Shown: positions 8,675 to 15,906 of the stretch, piece by piece | Numbering within the stretch: the first letter of the stretch is position 1 | Layout of the letters: the number at the start of each line of letters is the position of its first letter | Source: an uncultured Bacteroides sp. | GTDB lineage: Bacteria; Bacteroidota; Bacteroidia; Bacteroidales; Bacteroidaceae | Direction: 5' to 3' | Assembly (NCBI GenBank): GCA_947071285.1 | Contig: CAMTFK010000045.1 | Span: forward strand, 1 to 26,770 | DNA: 26,770 nucleotides | Made by a program: the position numbers and the translations under genes | Notes under the pieces: model-generated | Seen by the model: only the letters and a program-made list of their open reading frames with translations | Databases searched by the model: none | Told to the model about the DNA's origin: nothing

Positions 8675-10561
8675 TTATAGAGTAGGAACTACCGGTTTTA
8701 TACTTCCATCCTCATTAAACTCCAACTTATCCATACAAACCTCACGATGATAACCGGCTGCCCACCCCATTCTTACTGCATTAGGTCGACGGAAGCGATG
8801 ATACACAATATACCATTCGTCTTTTCCTGGAATTTGCAATACTGAGTTATGCCCTGTTCCATAAATACCTTTCTCCGTTTTTTTCGACAGAATTAAATTG
8901 TTCTTGGGAATATTCAATGAACCGAGCGGTGAAGTTGCCGTGGCATACCTTACCTGATAATTCTCATCGCGTGTATCATTCTCCGACCATAAGAAATAGT
9001 AAAGCCCTTTACGATAAAAAACATAAGTACCTTCGTTATAACTTCTGTCAGGTGTCATTCTTATAACCTTGCTCTCGTCGAAAGAAATCATATCATCATT
9101 TAATTCTACTGCGGCAAGATAATAGTTACCCCAATAAAGGTAATATTTATCAGAAACCGGATCGTGGAATACATCCGGGTCTATTTCTTGTCCTCCCCGT
9201 TGTCCTATCGGACGGAAATCAACAAGAGGCTTTCCTAATGGGTCATAAAAAGGTCCAGCCGGGTCATCTGCAATGGCTACCCCAATTTTCTTATCGGCCG
9301 AAAAATAATAATAATACTTATACTCGTCATTCACTTTTCGTTCGATAATAGCTGGTGCCCATGCCCGCTTATCTGCCCAAGCTATATCTTTCTGCAAATT
9401 AAGAATAACACCCTCATCTTTCCACTCTCTCAGATTATCAGATGAAAAAGTTTTAAAATAGTATCCACTCCATTCATGAAAGCCATCACTGGTAGGATAA
9501 ATATAATACTTACCTGTTTTATGTGAAAACATCACTTCCGGATCAGCATAGTATCCCTGCAATACCGGATTATTCTTATTATCCAATGGCACATATCCAC
9601 GGTCAGCCCCCTCTGTAGTAAACTCAATTTTCCTAATTGCCTTATCAAAATTATATTGCATAAATTCGGCACAAACAGAACGGCTGTAACTGCCTCCTTC
9701 CGATAAACCTCCATTATGATAGAAAAAATACCATTGCCCTTTAAATTCCACTATGCTAGGATGTATTGTATTACTGTTTCCTGCAATCTCCGCCAGAATA
9801 CCTTTATATTCATAAGGACCATCAACACGATCTGCCATCGCATAAGCTACCTTTTCCGGCCAGCCTGAAGCATAAGTCAAGTAGTATTTATCTTTATATT
9901 TATGTATCCAAGGGGCTTCGGTAAAATTAAAATCTTTAAAATCAATCTTTTTAATTTCTCCGTCAATCTCTATCATATTCTCTTTCAACTTTGCATAATA
10001 ACAAAATCGGTTTCCCCAGAATATCCATGCCTGTCCATCTTCGTCAACAAATACAGCAGGATCAATGCACACCCAGGAATGATTAGATCCAAAACAATCC
10101 TTATTAGTCAGTAATGGCTTGCCAAGTGCATCTTTAAAAGGTCCTTCAGGCCGATCAGATACGGCAACTCCAATGCCTGAACCATTTGTACTAATATAAA
10201 AGTAATACTTCCCATTACGCAGAATAATATGCGAGGCATAAGCAGCTCCAGTATCGTCCCAAACAAAATCAGTAATCTTCAACGGCGTTGGATACTCAGT
10301 CCAGTTTATCATGTCTGTCGTAGAAAACACGCACCAATCTTTCATTTTATAACCACTTTGCTTACCGGCACAATCATGTCCTGTATATAACCAAAGTGTA
10401 TCTCCAACTACCAGCACAGCCGGATCTGCTGTATATTTATGTGTAATCACCGGATTACCATTTATAACAAAATGAAACAAACTGTCTTGTGCCAATGCAT
10501 TGGCATTTATTCCAATTGAAGTCATAAAGAACAGGGAAATCCAATAAAGTTTTCTCATCAT
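8675..10561 (-). CDS. Tandem GH43 enzyme (two complete GH43 modules)
   Basis: 628 residues from the ATG at 10561. The frame is open to 10648, but only the start at 10561 (or the adjacent ATG at 10558) puts a signal peptide first: MMRKLYWISLFF, cleavage near ALA/Q at 24. Module 1 (about 30-320) has base Asp46 (TADPAV), pKa-modulating Asp167 (CIDPAVF) and acid Glu215 (TEAPW). Module 2 (about 330-620) has Asp340 (YADPEV), Asp461 (EIDPDVF) and Glu510 (YNEGTY). Both active sites therefore look intact. The likely activity is alpha-L-arabinofuranosidase or a related exo-acting pentosidase in the periplasm; GH43 also holds beta-xylosidases and arabinanases, so this is not firm. It leads the operon 179 bp before SusC, whereas susCD often comes first. 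Family is sure, specificity low. Confidence 0.86.
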   Translation of the reverse strand: MMRKLYWISLFFMTSIGINANALAQDSLFHFVINGNPVITHKYTADPAVLVVGDTLWLYTGHDCAGKQSGYKMKDWCVFSTTDMINWTEYPTPLKITDFVWDDTGAAYASHIILRNGKYYFYISTNGSGIGVAVSDRPEGPFKDALGKPLLTNKDCFGSNHSWVCIDPAVFVDEDGQAWIFWGNRFCYYAKLKENMIEIDGEIKKIDFKDFNFTEAPWIHKYKDKYYLTYASGWPEKVAYAMADRVDGPYEYKGILAEIAGNSNTIHPSIVEFKGQWYFFYHNGGLSEGGSYSRSVCAEFMQYNFDKAIRKIEFTTEGADRGYVPLDNKNNPVLQGYYADPEVMFSHKTGKYYIYPTSDGFHEWSGYYFKTFSSDNLREWKDEGVILNLQKDIAWADKRAWAPAIIERKVNDEYKYYYYFSADKKIGVAIADDPAGPFYDPLGKPLVDFRPIGQRGGQEIDPDVFHDPVSDKYYLYWGNYYLAAVELNDDMISFDESKVIRMTPDRSYNEGTYVFYRKGLYYFLWSENDTRDENYQVRYATATSPLGSLNIPKNNLILSKKTEKGIYGTGHNSVLQIPGKDEWYIVYHRFRRPNAVRMGWAAGYHREVCMDKLEFNEDGSIKPVVPTL

Positions 10562-10687
10562 ACTCTTATTTTTATTAATGAATAAGACAGAAGATTTCAT
10601 GCGAATTTTTGTTTTGTGTCCTGAATGGTTTGATTTCATGGTTTTCATATTTATCTGATAAAAAACTCGATAGAATTAAGAGACAGG

Positions 10688-10716
10688 CAAAAGTAGCAAG
10701 TTTACCCGGATACAAG
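10688..10716 (-). promoter_or_regulatory. Promoter of the GH43-susCD operon
   Basis: The minus strand carries CTTG (10716-10713; three of four bases of the -33 TTTG), a 17-base spacer and TACTTTTG (10695-10688), an exact TAnnTTTG match. The predicted start is near 10681, giving a leader of about 120 bases before the ATG at 10561. Confidence 0.5.
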
Positions 10717-10882
10717 CAGAGGCAAATCGGGAGAAAAGAAAGGGGAAAACAGTCAACCTATATGAAAGTTATTCCCTATTCACAAAATAACTTCTTCCTC
10801 CCTATCAGAAAGTTATTATTATCCCAAGAAAAAGTTTTCAGCATCGAATAAAAATTTGTAAATTGCGCCTGCAAATATATAA

Positions 10883-10909
10883 TTGCAAATTAAAAATAAT
10901 TATTTGCAA
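10883..10909. repeat. TTGCAAAT / ATTTGCAA inverted repeat
   Basis: Perfect 8-bp arms at 10883-10890 and 10902-10909 surround an 11-base AT spacer. A further direct copy of TGCAAAT lies at 10870-10876. The pattern resembles a dimeric protein-binding site; no regulator can be assigned. Confidence 0.45.
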
Positions 10910-10919
10910 AGTTAGAATT

Positions 10920-10942
10920 TATATTCGCAGACTATGAATATA
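10920..10942. repeat. TATATTC / GAATATA inverted repeat
   Basis: Seven-base arms at 10920-10926 and 10936-10942 flank GCAGACTAT. It lies inside the 113-bp inverted-repeat segment. The low sequence complexity makes chance occurrence plausible. Confidence 0.3.
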
Positions 10943-10958
10943 TTTTTTATTCGATAGA

Positions 10959-11024
10959 AAAAAGTTTTTAATAGGGAGAAAGCAAGTTTTATCTGCACCT
11001 AGAGCAAGTTTTTCTGCCTATACC
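10959..11024 (+). repeat. 22-bp tandem repeats upstream of the HU-like gene
   Basis: AGCAAGTTTT begins at 10981 and again at 11003, each followed by CTGC and CCTA/CTA with one or two bases of length difference. A degenerate copy (AAAAAGTTTTT) starts at 10959 in the same 22-bp phase. The array ends about 40 bp before the ATG at 11066, so it may control that gene, possibly through its own product. Confidence 0.5.
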
Positions 11025-11065
11025 ATACAAATAACAAAAGCATACCAATTTAAATACAATCCACT

Positions 11066-11689
11066 ATGGCCGAATATGAAATGCAGGAGATGAACCTGCC
11101 CAACAAAGAAGGAAAACGCGTGCTTTACCCACGCCTCGTACAACGCGGACAAGCCGACACGGAATACATTGCACGAATCCTGTCACAAAAGAGTTCATTC
11201 AGCAAAGGAGATGTCACCGGGCTATTACAGGAACTGGCTGATGAACTGGCTTATCAAATGGGGCAAGGGAAATCGGTGAAGCTGGATGGTATAGGCACTT
11301 TTGTTCCTGCATTGACATTGCGCAAGGACAGAGAACGGGAAACAGGCGAAGAAGACTCCACCCGACGAAACGCACGGAGCATCGCCGTAGGGGGTATTAA
11401 TTTCCGCCCCGAAAAGTCTCTTGTCGCTTACACAAACTATCATTGTGAACTGGAACGTTCGCAACAGAAGTTCCACCGCTCATCGCAGAAGTTCACCCCC
11501 GAACAACGCCTGCAACGGGCAAAGCAATATCTTTCCGAACATCCTTACATGACGGTAAGTGATTATTGTAGACTGACAGGATTGCGGCACACCACCGCAT
11601 CATTGGAACTGAAGAAATGGGCCGGACAGTCCGAAACTACCATTACAACCTCGGGACGGGGCACGCACAAGGTTTATATCGATGGGTAA
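11066..11689 (+). CDS. HU-related DNA-binding protein with C-terminal winged-helix-like domain
   Basis: 207 residues, no signal peptide, cytoplasmic. Residues about 13-125 match the Bacteroidota 'histone-like, HU-related' family: YPRLVQRGQADTEYIA, a helical FSKGDVTGLLQELADELAYQ segment, the GKSVKLDGIGTFVPAL strand pair, and a basic arm (RRNARS) before GINFRPEKSL. Such proteins are thought to bind or bend DNA. Residues about 143-205 add a second basic unit that reads as a winged helix: helix QRLQRAKQYLSEH, helix-turn-helix MTVSDYCRLTGLRHTTASLELKKW, and a Gly/Thr-rich wing ending THKVYI. Many family members are shorter. It is 101 bp upstream of the HTCS on the same strand, with a hairpin between, and its promoter region holds 22-bp tandem repeats. 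A local regulator or architectural role at the divergent promoter is inference; it could be a generic nucleoid protein unrelated to the PUL. Confidence 0.85.
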   Translation: MAEYEMQEMNLPNKEGKRVLYPRLVQRGQADTEYIARILSQKSSFSKGDVTGLLQELADELAYQMGQGKSVKLDGIGTFVPALTLRKDRERETGEEDSTRRNARSIAVGGINFRPEKSLVAYTNYHCELERSQQKFHRSSQKFTPEQRLQRAKQYLSEHPYMTVSDYCRLTGLRHTTASLELKKWAGQSETTITTSGRGTHKVYIDG

Positions 11690-11754
11690 ATCGGGCAAAT
11701 AGCGGGGGGAAATCGGGCAAAACAGTATTCAGAAGCATCTGCTTTGCCCGATTT
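11687..11754 (+). terminator. Hairpin with three AAATCGGGCAAA copies, probable terminator after the HU-like gene
   Basis: AAATCGGGCAAA lies at 11688-11699 and 11710-11721, and inverted at 11743-11754. The second and third copies form a 12-bp stem, extended by CAG/CTG, followed by ATTCTACTTTTG. The first copy, which overlaps the stop codon, can pair with the third over 13 bp instead. The structure probably ends the HU-like transcript just before the HTCS promoter. Confidence 0.55.
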
Positions 11755-11758
11755 ATTC

Positions 11759-11766
11759 TACTTTTG
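11759..11766 (+). promoter_or_regulatory. HTCS promoter, -7 box
   Basis: TACTTTTG matches TAnnTTTG exactly. Transcription would start near 11773, 18 bases before the ATG. The only nearby TTTG (11743-11746) is 12 bases upstream, short for a -33 element, so the upstream half is weak. Confidence 0.5.
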
Positions 11767-11790
11767 TTGCATAGATAAATCATAACTCAA

Positions 11791-14700
11791 ATGAATATGC
11801 GACCACATATATATCTTCTTTTTCTATTCTTGTTATTCTTTGTTGCCAACAGCATGGCGCAACCTTATACTTTGCGGCACCTCGGCATCGAAGACAGACT
11901 ATCGAATAACTATGTACGAGACATTGCGCAGGACAAGCAAGGTTGCATCTGGATAGCAACCGAACTTGGATTAAATCGTTTTGATGGTTGTAACTTCACC
12001 ACTTACAAAAGCAATAACTCACAGTTAAGCAGCGATGCGCTCAACGTATTACTATATGACGAAATGGAAAACAGCCTGTGGATAGGAGGTAAATTCAAGG
12101 GCATCAACAGACTGGACTGCTCTACTTACGAGTTTCACGACTATACGCCGGAAGAAAGCATGCGTATTGATAATATCGTACATCTCTCACATGCTGCCGA
12201 TGGCGGGATATGGATCACTCCACATAATGGAGACATCGTGCACTATGATAAACAAAAACGGATATTCACCACACTTCCCAGTATGGGAGCCACGGAACTG
12301 AGCAATTCAAACTGGTGTACCTTCGATGATGGCGAAGGTGCTTTATACATTGGACATGCCCAAGGCGGGATGAGCATCATAGACCTGAAAAACAAAACCA
12401 GACATACTCTCAGTAATAATCCGGATAATCCTCAAAGTCTGCCCGGCAACAGTGTCTATTCTATCTATAAAGACCATCTTGAAAATATCTGGGTAGGAAC
12501 TAATCGCGGCCTGGGATTATTCAACCCGAAGACTGAAGAATTCACCGTATTCAAACATGAGCCAAGTAACCCGTATTCACTGATTGCAGACCACATCTAC
12601 GCCATCAAGGAAATGAACGATGGCAGCCTATGGATAGCCAGTGACATTGGCGGCATCAGCATACTGGACTTGCACAGCATCACTTTCAAGAATCCTGAGA
12701 GTGTACAGTTTTACAACATAACGGCAGGCAACAATAGGAATGGGGTTTCTTCCGGAAATATCCGCAATCTGTTGCAAGATTCCTTTGGGAATATCTGGAT
12801 AGGCAACTACAGTAGCGGCGTAGATTTCATCAGTCACACACAACCGGTGTTCCATGTCCTTCCTTATATGACCGAGAAGGGAAACATCTTAAAACATAAA
12901 CCCGTCTGGGGCATTTGCAAAGATGAGAACAATCAGGTATGGTTAGGTAGTGAAAATGAAATCAGCCTGTTCAAGAATGACAAGCTTCTGAAAAGTATCA
13001 ATATCTCCAAACAATTATCAAGACCTTACGGGCAAGTATTCTCCATAATCAATGCCGGAAACGGTATTCTGCTGCTTGGCATATACGATGACGGTCTGCT
13101 AAAATTTGACACCCGCAGCGAATGCATCGAACGTATTCCACTGGATATGGAGAATGTAGACATCATCACTTTCTTCAAGGACACGGACGGCACCATATGG
13201 ATAGGTGCGGAATACGGCATATACACTTATGCCAATGGGCAACTGAACAAGGAGAGCCAACTGGACGCTCTGCTACCGGACAAATCAGTATACGGTATCT
13301 TGCGCGACAGGCAAGGGAAACTATGGATAGGTACTTATGGCGGCGGAATAGCCATCTTCGACAGAAACAACAAACCGGTAGCGAAGCTGAATACAAATAC
13401 CAACTTCTTCTCCAATGCTATAAACAACCTGCACATGGACAGTCAAGGCGGCATTTGGATTGCTACACGCAATGGAATCGGTTACATTAAAGATACCTCC
13501 CATCCCGAAATGTTCGAATCATACGGTTACAAACAAGGACTGGAAGACACTTTTGTACGCACTATCCAGGAAGATGCAACGGGGAATATCTGGCTCAGCA
13601 CCAACGATGGCATTTCTCGCTGGAACAAACAGAAACAGAGCTTCGACAGTTACGACTACCGGGACGGCATACCTATGGGAAACTTCATAGAAGGTTCGGC
13701 TTGCCGCACAGAAGACGGTACTCTTTATTTCGGTTCTCTGAACGGCGTCTGTTACTTCAGTCCCGAAAGTCTGATTGCAGAACGGCAAGTGGCTCCCGTA
13801 CAGATTATCGAATGTAAAGGACTCGATAACCAGATAGAAAGCCGTAGCGGAGAAATTATCATCTTAACCTCAAATGGCAACATAGAATTGCCCTATGACC
13901 GGAATTCATTCCGCATCTATTTTTCCGTTCCCGACTACTCACAAAGCCAGCAGGTGGAATACGCCTATCTGATGGAAGGATTGGAAAACTCCTGGACCAA
14001 TACTTTAGGTGAAAACCAAGTGACCTTTCGCAACATATCTCCCGGAGAATACACCTTCAAGGTCAAGGCGCGGCTGAGAAACCAAGAGTGGGACGATACT
14101 CATATCGCCACTATCACCATACACATATACCCTCCTTTGTGGCTGACGTGGTATGCCAAAATCTTTTATATCCTGCTGGCATTATTGTGCGTGTTCTTCT
14201 GGTTCCGCTTCTACAAACGTAAACTGCTATTGGAAAGCTCTCTCGAACTGGAGAAAAAGAAAAGTCTGAATGAACAGGAACTCAACAATGAGCGTCTGCG
14301 CTTCTACACCAATATTACTCACGAACTGCGCACTCCACTGACGTTAATACTCGGCCCATTGGAAGATTTGGTCAACGATCCCCATGTACCCGCCTTCTAT
14401 AGTAATAAGATTAAAGTAATCCACAGTAGTGCCATCCGGTTGCTAAACCTGATTAACCAAATACTGGAATTCCGCAAAACGGAAACACAGAACCGGAAGC
14501 TGACCGTATCAAAAGGAGATTTAGGTAGCCTTGTCACTGAAACAGGATTGCGCTACAAAGAGCTGAACCGAAATGGGAAAATTACATTCCAAATCAGTAT
14601 CGACACCGCGGAAACAAAACTTTATTTTGATACTGACATCATCTCTACAATATTGAACAACCTACTCAGCAATGCAATAAAATATACCCCTGAAGGAGAT

Positions 14701-15837
14701 ATCAGGCTCATAATGCGTACAATCGTTGAAGGAGAAAACAAGTATACGGAGATAGTAGTAAGCGACACCGGATATGGAATAGATGCTGAGGCTCTCCCTC
14801 ATATCTTCGATCGTTATTATCAGGTAAAAGGAAAACACCAGGCATCGGGCACAGGTATCGGGCTCGCATTGGTTAAGTCATTAGCCGACCTGCATGAAGG
14901 TATGCTGCAAGTGGAAAGTGAAATTGGCAAAGGAACTACCTTCAGCCTCCGTCTTCTCACAGAAAACACCTATTCCAGTGCCCTGCACAAAGAAGAGAAA
15001 CCGGAAACAATTCTTGTAGAGCCGGAAAAATCGGAAGAAGAAGAGGATAAAGAGGAGACTGACATTCGTCCGATGTTACTCGTTGTAGAGGATAACGATG
15101 ACATCCGGGAATATATTGTTTCTTCTTTTAGTAACAATTATCGAATCATAACCGCTACCAACGGGAAAGAAGGTTTGGAACAGGCACAGAAGCATATACC
15201 TGATATCATCATCAGCGACATTATGATGCCTGTAATGAATGGAATAGAGCTTTGCAAACGGGTAAAAGAAGATATATGTACCAGTCATATTCCCGTTATC
15301 CTGCTTACAGCCAAAGACTCCATCCAAGATAAAGAAGAAGGATACGAAAGTGGTACCGATTCTTATCTGACAAAGCCTTTCAGTGCCAAGTTACTAAACA
15401 GCCGCATACACAATTTGCTGGAATCAAGAAGGAAACTGGCACTCCTGATTGCAAACCGCACCAAAGAACTGAAACCGGAACAGCCACAGGAGCCTATCAA
15501 ATTAAGTCGCCTGGATGAGGAATTCTTGGCCAGGTTTACTTCTATTGTAGAAGAGAACGTTGATATAGACAAACTCGACATGTCTTTCATGATGGACAAG
15601 ATGAACATGAGCCACTCCACCCTTTACCGGAAGATAAAGGGGCTAACAGGCATATCAGGCAATGAGTTCATCCGGAAGATAAGACTGAAAAACAGTCTCC
15701 GCTTATTGATGGAAGAAGGACTAAACATTTCCGAAGCTGCTTATGCAAGCGGTTTCAATGACTTGGGGTATTTCCGGACTTGCTTTAAGGAGGAATATGG
15801 AATGGCACCGTCGGAGTACATTAAACAACAAAAATAA
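11791..15837 (+). CDS. Hybrid two-component system regulator (HTCS): sensor, kinase, receiver and AraC domain in one chain
   Basis: 1348 residues. Signal peptide 1-23 (SMA/Q). Then 14 propeller motifs of the type G-x-IWIGT-x-x-GL, forming the usual two seven-bladed periplasmic propellers (about 28-690), a Y_Y_Y domain (about 706-780), a membrane helix (about 785-808), HisKA with His844 (THELRTPLTL), HATPase with N-box NNLLSNAIKY (956-965) and DTGYG (992-996), a receiver with Asp1143 (SDIMMP) and Lys1195 (LTKPF), and a C-terminal AraC helix-turn-helix (about 1245-1345). All catalytic residues are present. HTCS proteins bind a specific oligosaccharide between propeller subunits and activate the linked PUL; here the target is most likely the GH43-susCD operon and perhaps the GH2 and GH51 genes. 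The start at 11791 has an in-frame alternative at 11797. Architecture is certain; ligand and operator are unknown. Confidence 0.96.
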   Translation: MNMRPHIYLLFLFLLFFVANSMAQPYTLRHLGIEDRLSNNYVRDIAQDKQGCIWIATELGLNRFDGCNFTTYKSNNSQLSSDALNVLLYDEMENSLWIGGKFKGINRLDCSTYEFHDYTPEESMRIDNIVHLSHAADGGIWITPHNGDIVHYDKQKRIFTTLPSMGATELSNSNWCTFDDGEGALYIGHAQGGMSIIDLKNKTRHTLSNNPDNPQSLPGNSVYSIYKDHLENIWVGTNRGLGLFNPKTEEFTVFKHEPSNPYSLIADHIYAIKEMNDGSLWIASDIGGISILDLHSITFKNPESVQFYNITAGNNRNGVSSGNIRNLLQDSFGNIWIGNYSSGVDFISHTQPVFHVLPYMTEKGNILKHKPVWGICKDENNQVWLGSENEISLFKNDKLLKSINISKQLSRPYGQVFSIINAGNGILLLGIYDDGLLKFDTRSECIERIPLDMENVDIITFFKDTDGTIWIGAEYGIYTYANGQLNKESQLDALLPDKSVYGILRDRQGKLWIGTYGGGIAIFDRNNKPVAKLNTNTNFFSNAINNLHMDSQGGIWIATRNGIGYIKDTSHPEMFESYGYKQGLEDTFVRTIQEDATGNIWLSTNDGISRWNKQKQSFDSYDYRDGIPMGNFIEGSACRTEDGTLYFGSLNGVCYFSPESLIAERQVAPVQIIECKGLDNQIESRSGEIIILTSNGNIELPYDRNSFRIYFSVPDYSQSQQVEYAYLMEGLENSWTNTLGENQVTFRNISPGEYTFKVKARLRNQEWDDTHIATITIHIYPPLWLTWYAKIFYILLALLCVFFWFRFYKRKLLLESSLELEKKKSLNEQELNNERLRFYTNITHELRTPLTLILGPLEDLVNDPHVPAFYSNKIKVIHSSAIRLLNLINQILEFRKTETQNRKLTVSKGDLGSLVTETGLRYKELNRNGKITFQISIDTAETKLYFDTDIISTILNNLLSNAIKYTPEGDIRLIMRTIVEGENKYTEIVVSDTGYGIDAEALPHIFDRYYQVKGKHQASGTGIGLALVKSLADLHEGMLQVESEIGKGTTFSLRLLTENTYSSALHKEEKPETILVEPEKSEEEEDKEETDIRPMLLVVEDNDDIREYIVSSFSNNYRIITATNGKEGLEQAQKHIPDIIISDIMMPVMNGIELCKRVKEDICTSHIPVILLTAKDSIQDKEEGYESGTDSYLTKPFSAKLLNSRIHNLLESRRKLALLIANRTKELKPEQPQEPIKLSRLDEEFLARFTSIVEENVDIDKLDMSFMMDKMNMSHSTLYRKIKGLTGISGNEFIRKIRLKNSLRLLMEEGLNISEAAYASGFNDLGYFRTCFKEEYGMAPSEYIKQQK

Positions 15838-15906
15838 ATGTAATCCCTGCCAAAACCATATTCATCAATATTAATCAAGCGCTTTCTTTACCGTTATTTT
15901 TAGACT

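Larger units (their letters stand above)
10843..10955. repeat. 113-bp segment bounded by a perfect 12-bp inverted repeat
   Basis: ATCGAATAAAAA (10843-10854) is matched by TTTTTATTCGAT (10944-10955). With a short internal mismatch the similarity runs outwards (TTTTCAGC before the left arm, TAGAAAAA after the right). The 89-bp interior holds two smaller palindromes and two minus-strand TAnnTTTG boxes. It could be a looped regulatory site or an invertible segment, but may also be chance in AT-rich DNA. Confidence 0.5.
10562..11065. other. 504-bp AT-rich divergent control region
   Basis: This non-coding stretch separates the minus-strand GH43-led operon from the plus-strand HU-like gene. Besides the promoter and repeats listed separately, GAAAGTTATT occurs at 10764-10773 and 10808-10817, with AATAACTT inverted between them at 10786-10793, and TCCCTAT occurs at 10773-10779 and 10799-10805. 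Two more minus-strand TAnnTTTG matches (TATATTTG 10872-10879; TAACTTTG 10907-10914) may be chance in such AT-rich DNA. I see no clear plus-strand promoter for the HU-like gene and no small ORF that looks real. Confidence 0.6.

Noticed and set aside
10562..10648. Upstream extension of the tandem GH43 protein to 10648
   Set aside because: The added 29 residues are polar and basic and would bury the signal peptide; the start at 10561 is preferred.
10724..10731. AAATCGGG near the GH43 operon promoter as a fourth copy of the 12-mer at 11688-11754
   Set aside because: Only 8 bases match and the following GCAAA is missing, so chance is the simplest explanation.
10959..11024. CRISPR array
   Set aside because: The repeats are directly adjacent at 22 bp with no spacers and there are no cas genes in the window.
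15838..15906. Bidirectional terminator between the convergent HTCS and kinase genes
   Set aside because: I looked for a strong stem with a T-run in these 69 bases and saw only weak AT pairing.
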